Origin: Pomphorhynchus laevis
Taxonomy: Eukaryota; Acanthocephala; Palaeacanthocephala; Echinorhynchida; Pomphorhynchidae
Direction: 5' to 3'
Assembly (NCBI GenBank): GCA_012934845.2
Contig: WNNJ02000715.1
Coordinates: forward strand, 1 to 64,000
DNA: 64,000 bases
Below the pieces are notes generated by a model, which saw only the letters and a program-made list of their open reading frames with translations, searched no databases and was not told the DNA's origin. This document shows, one piece after another, positions 1 to 9,203 of this stretch (within the stretch, counting starts at the first letter, position 1; every line of letters starts with the position of its first letter). The translations under genes and the position numbers were made by a program.

Positions 1-595
1 GAAAAAAACAGACAAGTCACAACATAGTCAGAAAAACGGCTGCACAGCTTCGGTCTTCAACTATTCTTTTTCTTCTACTTTATCTTCTATGGCATCAGGT
101 CCAGGGCGATCTGAGCACCAGACCGATCCAACACGCCGCCTTTCGACTGAACCACACAGGGTCTTTCAACCTCCGCCTTTCGATAAATCCAATCGGCGCA
201 AACGATGCCGGGTAAACGAGAGACGAGGAGCTTAAGAAACCTGAGCCTTTGCTCTGGGGGACGTCCTCTTGAAAAGAAGACTAATCGCGAGATAGCCCAG
301 GTACCCCAAAGGCGTACCTGGGTTTTTCAATTTAACGACAGATGCTGGGCCCGTTTCAGGGCCCACCTAGCTCTCTGCAAGATACGTTTTAGTCTATCCA
401 GGTCGGCTTTCGACGAACAGTTCACCGTAACGGTGAACCCAAGGTATTTTACTCGACTCGTGAAGACAGGGAGTTATTCATGGGTAAATATGGAGGAGAG
501 GACAGAGAGTTCTAATCTCTTGAGCTTTTGCTTTGTTGCAGGGGTGCCATGAAAGACAACCACCTGCGATTTGGCGGAATTTAAAATAAGATTGG
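1..595 (-). mobile_element. LINE-A, 3' end fragment (copy 1)
   Basis: This is the 3' part of the LINE family called LINE-A here, antisense to the given strand. It matches the 3' parts of the copies at 31870-32360 and 50280-50800 almost base for base in the stretches that translate (minus) as the RT C-terminus. That region carries an RFLKLLVSRLP-type motif and a basic WALKRAQ-type segment. The fragment ends abruptly near 595, inside the RT, where unrelated L2-like sequence starts. Its own 3' tail is diverged or lies outside the window. It looks like a truncated relic. LINE-A encodes ORF1 with zinc knuckles plus an APE-endonuclease/RT ORF2, as seen at 31795-35478. Confidence 0.8.
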
Positions 596-599
596 AACT

Positions 600-1766
600 T
601 ATTTCACTCATTTCACTTGCGGTTTTTGTACATCACTACGACTGCTACAGTTATCCTGCTCATCTACTCCTGTATCACACACGACCACTCAAACCAATGC
701 TGTTTTAGATGTTTCCCTCGCATCAACACCTGACTTCGCATCTTATAATCCCATTATTAAACCTACTCTCTCACACACTCCTCGTTCAACTACGTACCAA
801 ACTTCCATTAATCTTTCTCATTCTAACAATGCTAACGGTAAAGCTTTTCATCTCGTACCTCCTCTTTCCTATTCCTCCCCCAATCTAAATAAATCTCAAA
901 CTTCTTTAATCTCCTCACGTACTCCTTACTCGACCTCCCCTGTATCACCTCTCAATAATTTACACCCTTCCATCAAAATCATTTCCAGTAACATTTCCGA
1001 TCAACTGATTCAACACTCCATTCCTGTCACTCATGCCCCAACCTATTTTAATTCTCCTTACTCTACCTCCCACGTAACACTTCCAAATAATTTACATCCT
1101 TCATTTAAAATCATATCCAGTCACATCTCTGATCAGCCAATTCAACACCCCGCTCCTGTCACACTTGCTCCAACCAATATTAATTCTTTATCAAGCACCA
1201 ATGTCATTTCCACTTCTATCTGCTCATCTACCTCGACTCCTACCAGCTCTGTCCGTCCACCACTTCCACGAAATCGTTTTCCTTCGCGCGATCGCTGTAT
1301 AATCATATCAAACTTAAAGCTTTCCGAATCTGCTTCTCCACAATCTCGCCTCGATGATGATGTGTCTGCTTTCAGGTCTATCCTAGCAACCATTCTTCCT
1401 AATGATAACCCATCACTCTTCAATAATATTGCTCCTGTATCCTTTATTCGTTTAAACAAATCCACTAAATCCAATCATCTCAGTCCTCCACTCTTAAAAA
1501 TCGTTTTCCGACATAGTTCACATGCCTCTTCGATACTCTCCCAACGTTTTAAACTTCTTACCACTTCATCTACTTGCCGTATCTTTCCTGACCGCTCCCC
1601 TTCTGATATTGCCCAGCTCAATTTAGCTCGCATTGAAAAACATCGACGTGAAACAAACGGCGAGTCATCCTTATCTATACGTAAAATCAACGGAAATTTT
1701 CACGTTCTTCACACAAGGCCAAAAATTCGATGGCGTCCCATCTCTCCCCCTTGTCTTCTTCGCTAG
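600..1766 (+). CDS. L2-like LINE ORF1 protein (5'-partial)
   Basis: Open in one frame from the LINE-A junction to the stop at 1766, about 388 codons, with no start codon because the 5' end is cut. The N-terminal half is low-complexity Ser/Thr/Pro-rich. It holds two ~40-residue tandem repeats around NNLHPSIKIISS and NNLHPSFKIISS, with an SDQ.IQH stretch following in each. The C-terminal half (about 1270-1766) has the fold signature of LINE ORF1 nucleic-acid-binding domains: RDRCIIISNL, SASPQSRLDDD, FIRLNKS, LLKIVF, a DRSPSD stretch and LSIRKINGN. By family analogy it is an RNA-binding chaperone packaging the LINE RNA. It overlaps the ORF2 start by 37 bases. The frame is intact within the window. 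Confidence 0.72.
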   Translation, partial: YFTHFTCGFCTSLRLLQLSCSSTPVSHTTTQTNAVLDVSLASTPDFASYNPIIKPTLSHTPRSTTYQTSINLSHSNNANGKAFHLVPPLSYSSPNLNKSQTSLISSRTPYSTSPVSPLNNLHPSIKIISSNISDQLIQHSIPVTHAPTYFNSPYSTSHVTLPNNLHPSFKIISSHISDQPIQHPAPVTLAPTNINSLSSTNVISTSICSSTSTPTSSVRPPLPRNRFPSRDRCIIISNLKLSESASPQSRLDDDVSAFRSILATILPNDNPSLFNNIAPVSFIRLNKSTKSNHLSPPLLKIVFRHSSHASSILSQRFKLLTTSSTCRIFPDRSPSDIAQLNLARIEKHRRETNGESSLSIRKINGNFHVLHTRPKIRWRPISPPCLLR

Positions 1767-4592
1767 TCGATCTCGCTCCTAAGCATACTTTTCGTCTTAG
1801 TCTATTCAATACTCGCTCTATTCTTCATAAAGCTGATATGCTCCTTGATATCTTCGATCAATTATCTATCGATATTCTCTGCATTACCGAATCCTGGCAC
1901 TCTGACTCCGACGATCTTGCTATTCGTCGTCTATGTCGCTCTGGTTGTTCTCTAGTTGAATCAGCTCGTCAAATTACATCTCATACATCTACTGCGTCTA
2001 ACCATGGCGGTATTGTTGCCATTGCTCGTCACCCAATGTCTTTACGTAAAATCAACGTTAACATCCGTTACACTTCGTTCGAATTACTCATATGCAGATT
2101 ATCAACGCCTTTCCCTCTGGAACTTGTGATTGTATACCGTCCAGGTTCAGTTGCCCCATCACGTATCTTCTTTAACGACCTTGCAGATCTAATGTCTCAC
2201 TGTTCATTGTCTTATACTCCTTCTTTTGTTCTCGGTGACTTTAACATTCGTCTTGATCGCCCGTCTGACTCTGACTCTATCACTTTAACTAATATTTTTT
2301 CTGATTTTAACTATAAATTACTTTCAACAAGCCCAACTCATATTCTCGGCGGTGCTCTCGACATCATTGCTGTTCCTAACTGCTTCAATGACTATACCTC
2401 CTTGTCAATTACTGATCCTGGTTTGTCCGATCATTTCCTTGTCACTCTTACTCTTACTCGTCCTCATCCTCCTTCTCCGCCTTTACCTTTATCTACACCA
2501 AGTCGACCATGGAAGCTTCTCGATATCCCTGTTCTCTGCACAGCCTTACTCAATTCTTCACTCTTTTCACTTCTTCTTCACTATCTCTCTCCCGATGATC
2601 TCTGCATTCTGTTTGATTCTGAACTTACGTCGATCCTCAATAACCTTCTGCCTAGTCGACTTCGACGTTCCCAGCGCTTGCGCCATGCTCCCTGGTTCGA
2701 TTCTGACTGTAGTCTTTCTAAGCGTCGACTCCGTCACTCTTTTCGTATGTATAAACGCTTTCTTAAACGTTCACCCAACTCACTCCCTCCAAATCTTCGT
2801 GATTCCTACTTTTCTCAACGCCGTTCACATCTCATTCTTATACGTACTAAACGTACTCTCTTTTGGCGAAATCAACTCGAGTCATCTTCCAACACTAAAT
2901 CTCATTGGAAAATCTTAAACTCAATTCTTTCACGATCATCTACCCCTTGTAATATAAATCCTGATGAATTTTCTTCTAATCTACAAACTAAGCTATCTAA
3001 TTTACTTTTCCTACTAACCATAGCACCCTTGTACCCACTCTTATCTTTAAATACTTCCCTCCCAGAACTATTCCACCTTCTTCCCGTTTCGTCTGATGAA
3101 GTTTCTTCGGTTCTGCTGTCATTACCTAATAAAACCTCTCCTTCTGACCCAATTCCCACTCACTTGCTTAAAAATATCTGCTCCGTTATCTTACCCTTCC
3201 TAACCACATTGTTCAACTCGTCCATCCGTAGCCGTACATTTCCTTCCATCTGGAAATGCGCCACTGTTCGTCCTCTCATCAAAAAGCAATCTCTCGACTC
3301 CTCACTACCATCTTCGTACCGTCCTATTTCACTTCTCCCAACTCTCCCTAAACTCCTTGAACGTCTCGTTCTTAAGCAAGTTAATACATATCTCTATTCC
3401 TCTAACTTATTTCCTCCCTTCCAAGCCGCTTTTCGCTCTAATTACTCTACCGAAATTGCATGTCTTAAAGTTTATAACGACTTACTCATATCGCGCGATC
3501 ATAAATTATGTAGTCTCATAGTTTCTCTTGATCTATCGTCTGCTTTTGACATCGTCGATCACTCGATTCTTCTACATCGCCTTCGTCATGATTATGGCTT
3601 CTCTTTACCCACTGTATCATGGTTTTCTTCATATCTATCAAACCGTACATTTCGCGTCTACTATAACTCTTCTCTCCCATACTTCGTCCATCCCGTCCGG
3701 TGTTTCACAAGGCTCCGTATTAGGCCCTTTGCTTTTCTCTCTTCTTCTTGGTGATTTGTCTTCGATTTCTCATAAATTTAACTTCCATGTTATGCAATAT
3801 GCTGATGACATTCTCATCTATGCTCATGCGCCTGTTTATCGTGTTCACGATCTTAGTGTTTCTGCTGTCAACTGTCTTGCCTCAATTTTCAATCATCTTT
3901 CTTCCCTTAGTCTTTCACTGAATCCTAATGAATCAAAAATAATGTGGATCCTTCCTCGACGCTTCGGCGTAGAACCTCCCTCCGTATCATTAAATTCTAC
4001 AATTCTCCATATCGTTGACAATCTCGTTTTTCTGCGCTTTGATTTCGACAACCGACTTTCACTTAAACCTTTCGTCAGAGATAAAGTACGCTCATTTACC
4101 TTGATTCTCCGCAATCTCTGTCAAATTCGTAGATTGATCGATTTTCCTTCATGTATGACTATCATATCTTCTCTCATGTTCTCAAGACTTGATTACTGTC
4201 TTAGTCTATTTTCCAACTCACCTAAATCCACTCTTCTTCCTTTACAACGCATCATCAACGCTGCCGTCCGAGTTCTCCTCCGTCTTCGTCGTTTTGATCA
4301 TACATCCCACTATCTTGTTTCTCTTGATTGGCCTACCATTTATTGTCGTGTTCAAATTCGTCTTCTTATCATTGCTTTTCGCCTTATAACTTCTCATACC
4401 CCTTCATTTCTCAACCTTCCTTTTCTCGACAATTCTCGTACTGTGTACTATGCTCTGCATTCCCGTAATTCCCTTCTTTTACATTTCCCAAACTACTATA
4501 CCTATTTTGGCTTCCGCTCCTTCGTTGTTGCTGCTCCTCTATCATTTAATCATCTGCCCATTCATATCCACCAATCACCATCAATGCCGTGA
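1730..4592 (+). pseudogene. L2-like LINE ORF2: APE endonuclease and reverse transcriptase
   Basis: The ATG at 1730 starts a 674-codon frame running to 3754; the protein then continues in another frame from about 3690 to 4592. The endonuclease half shows FNTRSILHK, ITESWHSDSD, VLGDFNIRLD and LSDHFLV, the expected APE catalytic landmarks. The RT shows SYRPISLLPTLPKLLE, SLDLSSAFDIVDH (motif A), then in the second frame GVSQGSVLGPLLF (motif B) and MQYADDILIY (catalytic YADD). The C-terminal domain ends with AAPLSFNHLP. One frameshift near 3660-3700 separates motifs A and B, and a further disruption follows SPSMP at the end. The key residues survive, so inactivation looks recent. Confidence 0.88.
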
Positions 4593-4679
4593 TTCAATGC
4601 CAAATCCGATTCCATTTCAACAATTAACTAATTATCTGTGACTTTTGCTGTTCTTTTTTGTTTGTTAGTGGTCATGTAA

Positions 4680-4696
4680 GCGTGCATTTTGCACGC
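4680..4696 (+). other. LINE 3'-end hairpin (forward copy)
   Basis: Perfect 7-bp stem with a TTT loop: GCGTGCA-TTT-TGCACGC, just before the ATTTGCC segment and the AT-rich tail. It sits at the 3' terminus of the L2-like LINE. In L2-group LINEs, 3' stem-loops are known RT recognition elements. The paired copy at 4739-4755 keeps the stem through a compensated change. Confidence 0.75.
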
Positions 4697-4711
4697 ATTT
4701 GCCGCGTTAAT

Positions 4712-5011
4712 AATACAAATTTATTTAATGTGGCAAATGCGTACAAGCTGTACGCTTACAAGTCCACAAACAAAAATGAGAAAGTCAAGCAGATAAATTG
4801 TTAAAATGGGATCGGATTTGTCGTTTGAAGCACTGCAGGGAAGTTGATTGGCGTATATGAATGGGCAGATGATTCCACGATAGAGGAGCAGCCACCAGGA
4901 AGGAGCGGAGTCCAAAGGAGGTAGAGTAGTTTGGGACATGTAAAAGAAGGGAATTACAGCAGCGCAAGGAACAGTAAACAGGACGATAACACCAGATGCT
5001 TTCTCTAGCAT
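4712..5011 (-). mobile_element. L2-like LINE, 3'-terminal fragment, inverted
   Basis: On the minus strand it encodes the last ~60 residues of the same ORF2 family: NSLLLHVPNYSTSFGLRSF and VAAPLSWNHLPIHIRQS, against NSLLLHFPNYYTYFGFRSF and VAAPLSFNHLPIHIHQS in the forward copy. A 3' UTR and the hairpin follow. Only about 300 bases remain, so it is heavily 5'-truncated, as is usual for LINE insertions. Its 3' tail abuts the 3' tail of the forward copy near 4711, giving a tail-to-tail arrangement. Confidence 0.85.
4739..4755 (-). other. LINE 3'-end hairpin (reverse copy)
   Basis: On the minus strand this reads GCGTACA-GCT-TGTACGC, a perfect 7-bp stem. Compared with the forward copy, one G-C pair has become A-T on both sides of the stem. 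The loop changed freely, while the flanks (TGTAAGC before, ATTTGCC after) are conserved. Confidence 0.75.
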
Positions 5012-5090
5012 ATGTGGAGATGCAGCATCACAACAGGTAGAAATTGGTTCTCCAGTTTTAACGATAACAGCACATGAGGTTTTTGTTGAA

Positions 5091-6370
5091 TTGGCTAGGT
5101 TATCTAGATCATCAGCGGCAGGCCCCGATGATATTCACCCCCAACTTCTTAAGTTACTTGCTCCTGTTCTGGCTGAGCCATTAGCCTCCATATTTGAGCT
5201 GAGCTTGCGCATTTCGAAGTTACCTGCTGCCTGGAAAAAAGCGATTGTAGTACCAATTTATAAAAATGGTGAAAAAGATGATCCAAATAACTATAGGGCA
5301 ATAAGTCTAACTAGTGTTGTATGCAAAGTGATTGAGCGCATACTAAACATACGCATATATGATCATTTGAGTTCGCTGAGAATTCTCAATAATGCACAGC
5401 ATGGATTTCGCCCTCTGCGTTCATGTCATTTAGTGTAGGTCAATGCCTATCGTATTATCGTCCTATCACCTCAGGAGTACCACAAGGATCAGTCTTAGGA
5501 CCCTTGTTGTTTAACATATTTATAAATCAGCTACTAGATTTAATTGAGGATTGTAGTGTTTTAGCTTTTGCCGATGATGTAAAGGTATGCAAATTGATTA
5601 AAACCAACAAGGATCGACATGACTTTCAAAATATCCTAAACATTGTTTATCGATGGTCTTTAAACACTGGAATTGCATTGAATATTAAAAAGTGTGCACA
5701 TATGAGATTAGATCATAGCAATGTGAGTCAAGATTCCACGCAGTCCATTCTGGATCTTGGTATAATTGTTCAAAACAATCTGAAAACACGTGCTAACACT
5801 GATAGGATTTGTAACGCAGCAAGAAGAATGAGCAATATTGTCAAAAATTGCTTTAAAGATTTATCTCCCGTTTGTGTTGTGCGTTTATATAATGCTCTTA
5901 TAAGACCGATATTAGAATATGTGTCGCCAGTAGTCTTTCCGTGTACGCGTACAGAACTTGATCAATTAGAGCGCATACTTCGACGGTTTACGAAATTATG
6001 TCCTCAGGTACGATATCTTCCCTATGAGGCACGAATAAAAAGTTTGAATATGCCGACAGTGCGTGAAAGGTTCCTTCTTTTCGACCTTCTAGCTATGTAT
6101 CGACTAGTTAATAAAGATGAAAATTTTCCAGCAAATAGAGTTGAACTCAATGAACGGGATGGACGTAGAGGGCACTCGAAAGTACTAGTAGTACATGAGC
6201 ACGGAAAATACCCTCGTCATTTCCGACTGTCTCATCGAGCGGTGAATATTTGGAATCGTCTTCCAGTTGATGTCGTTGCGGTGCATACAATCAATGAATT
6301 TAAATCCAATATAAAGAACTGGATTCGAAATGAGAACGAATGGTGGTTGCTGCAGTACCCATGGTTCTGA
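5091..6370 (+). pseudogene. LINE reverse transcriptase with deleted motif A
   Basis: The first piece (5091-5438) reads AAGPDDIHPQLLK, VVPIYKNGEKDDPNNYRAIS, LTSVVCKVIERIL and NNAQHGFRP, i.e. the RT fingers. The second (5423-6370, another frame) resumes at YRPITSGVPQGSVLGPLLF and LAFADDVKVCK (catalytic ADD), then runs through thumb and C-terminal domain to HRAVNIWNRLP. The roughly 100 residues that should hold motif A (F..AFD) are missing at about 5425-5450, so this is an internal deletion combined with a frame change. It cannot be a working polymerase. The C-terminal half of ~315 residues is otherwise uninterrupted. Confidence 0.85.
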
Positions 6371-6432
6371 TATATATACTGAACGATTTTTTTTTGATTT
6401 TTTTTTCTTGTATTTATGTTTTTTTTGTGAGC

Positions 6433-6459
6433 GGTCAAAACAGCCTTATGGCTATGACC
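6433..6459 (+). other. Hairpin in 3' UTR of CR1-like LINE
   Basis: GGTCA (6433-6437) pairs with TGACC (6455-6459), and AGCC (6442-6445) pairs with GGCT (6450-6453) around a TTAT loop, with an asymmetric internal loop. It lies six bases upstream of the (TAA)4 tail, where a 3' RT-recognition stem would be expected. Only one copy exists here, so there is no covariation support. Confidence 0.5.
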
Positions 6460-6539
6460 TGTAGTAATAATAATAATGTCTGGCGATGTCACCCGAGTGT
6501 TACCGTCTCTTAAAGATGAAATAGCTGGTAGCAGAGCTC

Positions 6540-7245
6540 TGCATTTCTTCACATAAGCCCAAAAAGTTTTCGGTCATGTATCAATTTGTAAAGCTACTTG
6601 ACTCTCAAAACTTCTCCAGTTTGTAATCTTAAGGCGATTGACGTAATTATGTATCATTGTATACTGCCTTTTAAAATTATTCTGATGTCGGCTAAGTTCG
6701 AATATTCGATTTCTATGTTTAAGAGGATTTTGCAATTCAGTGACAAACCAAGGAGGATATTTAGCTTTGTTTTTTGGTACTCTACGGAGTGGTACAAACT
6801 TATCTGCAAAAGCTACTAAACCAGATTTGATAACATCACACCGTACCTCGATGTCGTAACTAGAACAGTTGAATGATTTTTCTGATACCGCCTTTTGTAA
6901 TGCGTTTGCATCAATTTATTGCCAAGATCTTTTCGACTTTATCAGATTTCTCGATTTTGGGAGCATACAACTTGAAAAATAATTGAAGAAGATCATATAA
7001 TGATGGCTCAATCCAATGAGACTCTGATAGCTCATATTACCCACACTTGTAATCAATTTGGAAAATACCAAATCTAGACAAGATTCCTGGTTTTGCGCGA
7101 ATCTGGTGGGCGACTGCACATGTTGCTCTAACATGAGATCATTTGTAAGAAAATTCCACAAATGCAAATCTGACTTGGAAGAACTACTATCCAAAACGTA
7201 ATTCCAGATGTGACCAGCAAATGGTATATTAGAATCGCCTTGGTA
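6540..7245 (-). pseudogene. LINE endonuclease C-terminus and linker fragment
   Basis: Reading the minus strand from about 7245: EYQGDSNIPFAGHIWNYV, then LHLWNFLTNDLMLEQHVQSP, QESCLDLVFSK and a GLSHHYMIFF stretch. These match the end of an APE endonuclease domain (a degraded GDFN..W, then Q.V..PTR, LDLVF, G.S.H). After a break comes the EN-RT linker, with YPPWFVTELQNPLKHRNR and an NNFKRQYT stretch down to about 6540. Several catalytic landmarks are changed (GDSN for GDFN, SHH for SDH). It is an old fragment without RT. Confidence 0.72.
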
Positions 7246-7256
7246 CTCTATGGAGT

Positions 7257-7350
7257 GTTATCTCGTTTTCGGTTAATGTCATTTTTAAAACATCCATACA
7301 TTTAATGTTTCAAAACCGTTATAAGACAACCGCTGGATGTTTACAACTGG
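7257..7350 (+). repeat. Direct repeat, left copy
   Basis: About 85-90 bases sharing CGTTTTCGGTTRATGTCATT, TTTAATGTTTCAAAACCG-type sequence and an ACCGCTGG end with 7668-7755. The two copies are diverged and flank the 21-bp minisatellite. Origin unknown. Confidence 0.55.
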
Positions 7351-7501
7351 CTCTGGGACAGACTAGGTAGCCTATCTTGAGCCAAGATGTAGCTGGATGA
7401 ATGACAGCTAATTATAAGTTAGAAGAATCAGAACTAAATTAAAGGGACGATAATATGGAAATAAAGATAGTATTTTATATTTTTATAAAATAAAAAATGG
7501 G

Positions 7502-7604
7502 TTCTTCACATATATACATTGGTTTTCCACATATATACCTTGGTTCTTCACATATATACCTTGATTCTCCACATATATCTTGGTTCTCCACATATATACC
7601 TTGG
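7502..7604 (+). repeat. 21-bp minisatellite, about 5 units
   Basis: Units of the form TTCTTCACATATATACCTTGG, with one 19-bp unit. Because 21 is a multiple of three the array stays open and would encode a repeating (S/F)(S/P)HIYLG heptad, but nothing else supports translation. The sequence around it to 7250 and to 7870 holds no other recognisable gene. Confidence 0.75.
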
Positions 7605-7667
7605 TTAACCAAACCTAAAGAATCAATATGTCTTTATTTAATGGAGAAAGAAACTCGTGAAGTCAGT

Positions 7668-7755
7668 GTGATATCCCGTTTTCGGTTGATGTCATTAAAA
7701 AATCGGTATATTCAATGTTTCACAACCGCTATAACTCACCTCTGGCGGTTTAACA
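7668..7755 (+). repeat. Direct repeat, right copy
   Basis: Second copy of the segment at 7257-7350, on the other side of the minisatellite. The shared order is a CGTTTTCGGTT block, TTCAATGTTTCACAACCGCT, then a GGCGGTTT end. Confidence 0.55.
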
Positions 7756-7909
7756 TGGCTTATTCGACCAAAGAACTTAGTAACAGAGTAGCTAACGGTG
7801 AAAGTAACCTCACCGTCATAAATTTTCGTGTAGTGCGACGCAGGACTTCAACTCGTTTCTGAATTCGTTCCATTGGCAACGGTGGAAACATCGGGGAGCT
7901 GCGAAGTCT

Positions 7910-9053
7910 TTGTGTCGCAACGAAACTACCCAAGAAGTGACAGTAAATGTCGATAAGAGATACGAGTATTCCGACCCATTACACTCCAAACATGCCTTTC
8001 GGGTCTTATATTCGAATGTCTTAAGTCTCATTAATAAAATGGACGAAGTTCTCACTCTGGTTAACAGAACCTCTTTTGAAATACTTGTTTTTACAGAGTC
8101 GTGGTTAAAACCTCAAATCATAGATTTAGAAATTTACATCAATGGGTACGCCATAATCCGAGCAGATCGGCAAATTTGCCGTGGTGGCGGAGTGATCATA
8201 TATGCTAGAGAAGTTCTTACAACTCGTGTTATATCAATTGAGTGCGATGAATCAAGTCTTTGTGAATACGCTTGGGTTTCTGTAACAGACCATAACAACA
8301 TATTTTTCTCTCAAAGGTGTCTTCTATCGCCCCCCCCCATTCGCTCCAACCGGGCCGATCATATCCTCAATAACTGAAAATGCATTTAAGGGTCAAAAAG
8401 TTATTTTATTAGGAGACTTTAACATGCCGCGAATTGATTGGATAGATTACGTTCCTCTTCCTGGATGTGATCCCGAATCATTACTGCTTTTAAACACGAT
8501 AAATGATCTACATTTAGTCCAACATGTTCACAGGGATACTCGTCACAGGGGTACTAACTCCTCAATTCTTGACCTCTGCTTTTCGAGTGAAACGTATCTG
8601 ATAAAAAACGTCAAATACGGACCTCCGCTAGGATCAAGCGATCACTCGACCATCTCAATAGAATTTAACGCACTCGGACCATATGCCGAAACGGTTAAAA
8701 CGTCGAATCCTTTTAAGATCGACTATGATGTCGTGCGCAGTATAATTTCCTGTATGTATTGGCCCGACCCATCGAAAGCAGGCATTCAAGAAGCTTGGGA
8801 TCACTTTAAGACCACATTACATTGTGTTCTCGACTATTTTGCTCCGATACGTCAGAATCGTACACGAAAACTACATCCGAAATGGTTAGATGCGGAATTG
8901 CTTGCTCTAATCAAACACCATGATAAATGTTTCCATGCGTACAAAAGAGGGGAACTTTCTTTTGAACACTACCGTCATTGCAGGAATACGGTTTCTATTC
9001 TAAAAAAACAAAAAACACAGTTTCATCTCAAATATATGCCGGTTTACTCATAA
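7910..9053 (+). pseudogene. LINE APE endonuclease and linker
   Basis: Frame one (to 8377) contains LYSNVLSLINKMDEVL, LVFTESWLKP (catalytic E), GYAIIRADR and GGGVIIYARE. The protein then resumes in another frame with LLGDFNMPRIDW (8409 onward), NSSILDLCFS and LGSSDHSTIS, followed by the linker with PKWLDAELLALIKHHDK. The shift falls near a nine-C run at about 8328-8336, a plausible homopolymer slip. The endonuclease residues E, GDFN and SDH are all present. The frame closes at 9053, and about 150 bases follow before the RT frame opens. Confidence 0.85.
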
Positions 9054-9203
9054 CAATCCTTGGGTGGCTTTCAAAATCATACTTCCACGTTCTATACACT
9101 CGACAGATTGTTCATATCTATTGACCGAAAATGGATCAATCTTGACCTCCCCAACTGATGTAGCTGCTCATTTTATGGACTATTTCGTTATCAAGAAGAT
9201 TGA

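Larger units (their letters stand above)
600..4711 (+). mobile_element. L2/CR1-group LINE, nearly complete
   Basis: A non-LTR retrotransposon with ORF1 (600-1766), ORF2 (1730-4592) and a short 3' UTR. The UTR carries a perfect 7-bp hairpin and a TAA/AAT-rich tail ending near 4711. The 5' end is cut at the junction with LINE-A near 595, so the promoter region and the start of ORF1 are missing. The coding strand is strikingly pyrimidine-rich: long runs of C and T codons and little G. This separates it from all neighbours. RT motif spacing (SLDLSSAFDIVDH, GVSQGSVLGPLLF, QYADD) and the hairpin-bearing 3' end fit the L2/CR1 group. A clade call needs a tree. Confidence 0.88.
5013..6477 (+). mobile_element. 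CR1/Jockey-group LINE fragment with (TAA)n tail
   Basis: A 5'-truncated LINE beginning inside the RT and ending in a 3' UTR with T-rich runs, a hairpin at 6433-6459 and four TAA units at 6465-6476. Protein coding lies at 5091-6370. No endonuclease part is present. It follows directly on the inverted L2-like fragment. No target-site duplication was identified. The (TAA)n end suggests a LINE that ends in a microsatellite rather than poly(A). Confidence 0.83.

Noticed and set aside
205-552. Plus-strand 115-codon ORF
   Set aside because: It lies opposite the RT C-terminal coding strand of LINE-A. Equivalent shadow ORFs occur on the antisense of the other copies (32168-32458, 50784-50999).
2352-2918. 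188-codon ORF in a second frame of the L2-like LINE
   Set aside because: It overlaps the endonuclease/RT frame, which has the recognisable motifs. The hydrophobic peptide is what C/T-rich codons give when read out of frame.
4721-5011. 96-codon minus ORF with apparent membrane-like composition
   Set aside because: It is a frame shadow of the inverted L2-like C-terminus, whose true frame matches the forward copy.
6690-6715. tRNA B-box-like GTTCGAATATTCG
   Set aside because: No cloverleaf can be built around it, and it lies antisense to the LINE linker coding segment.
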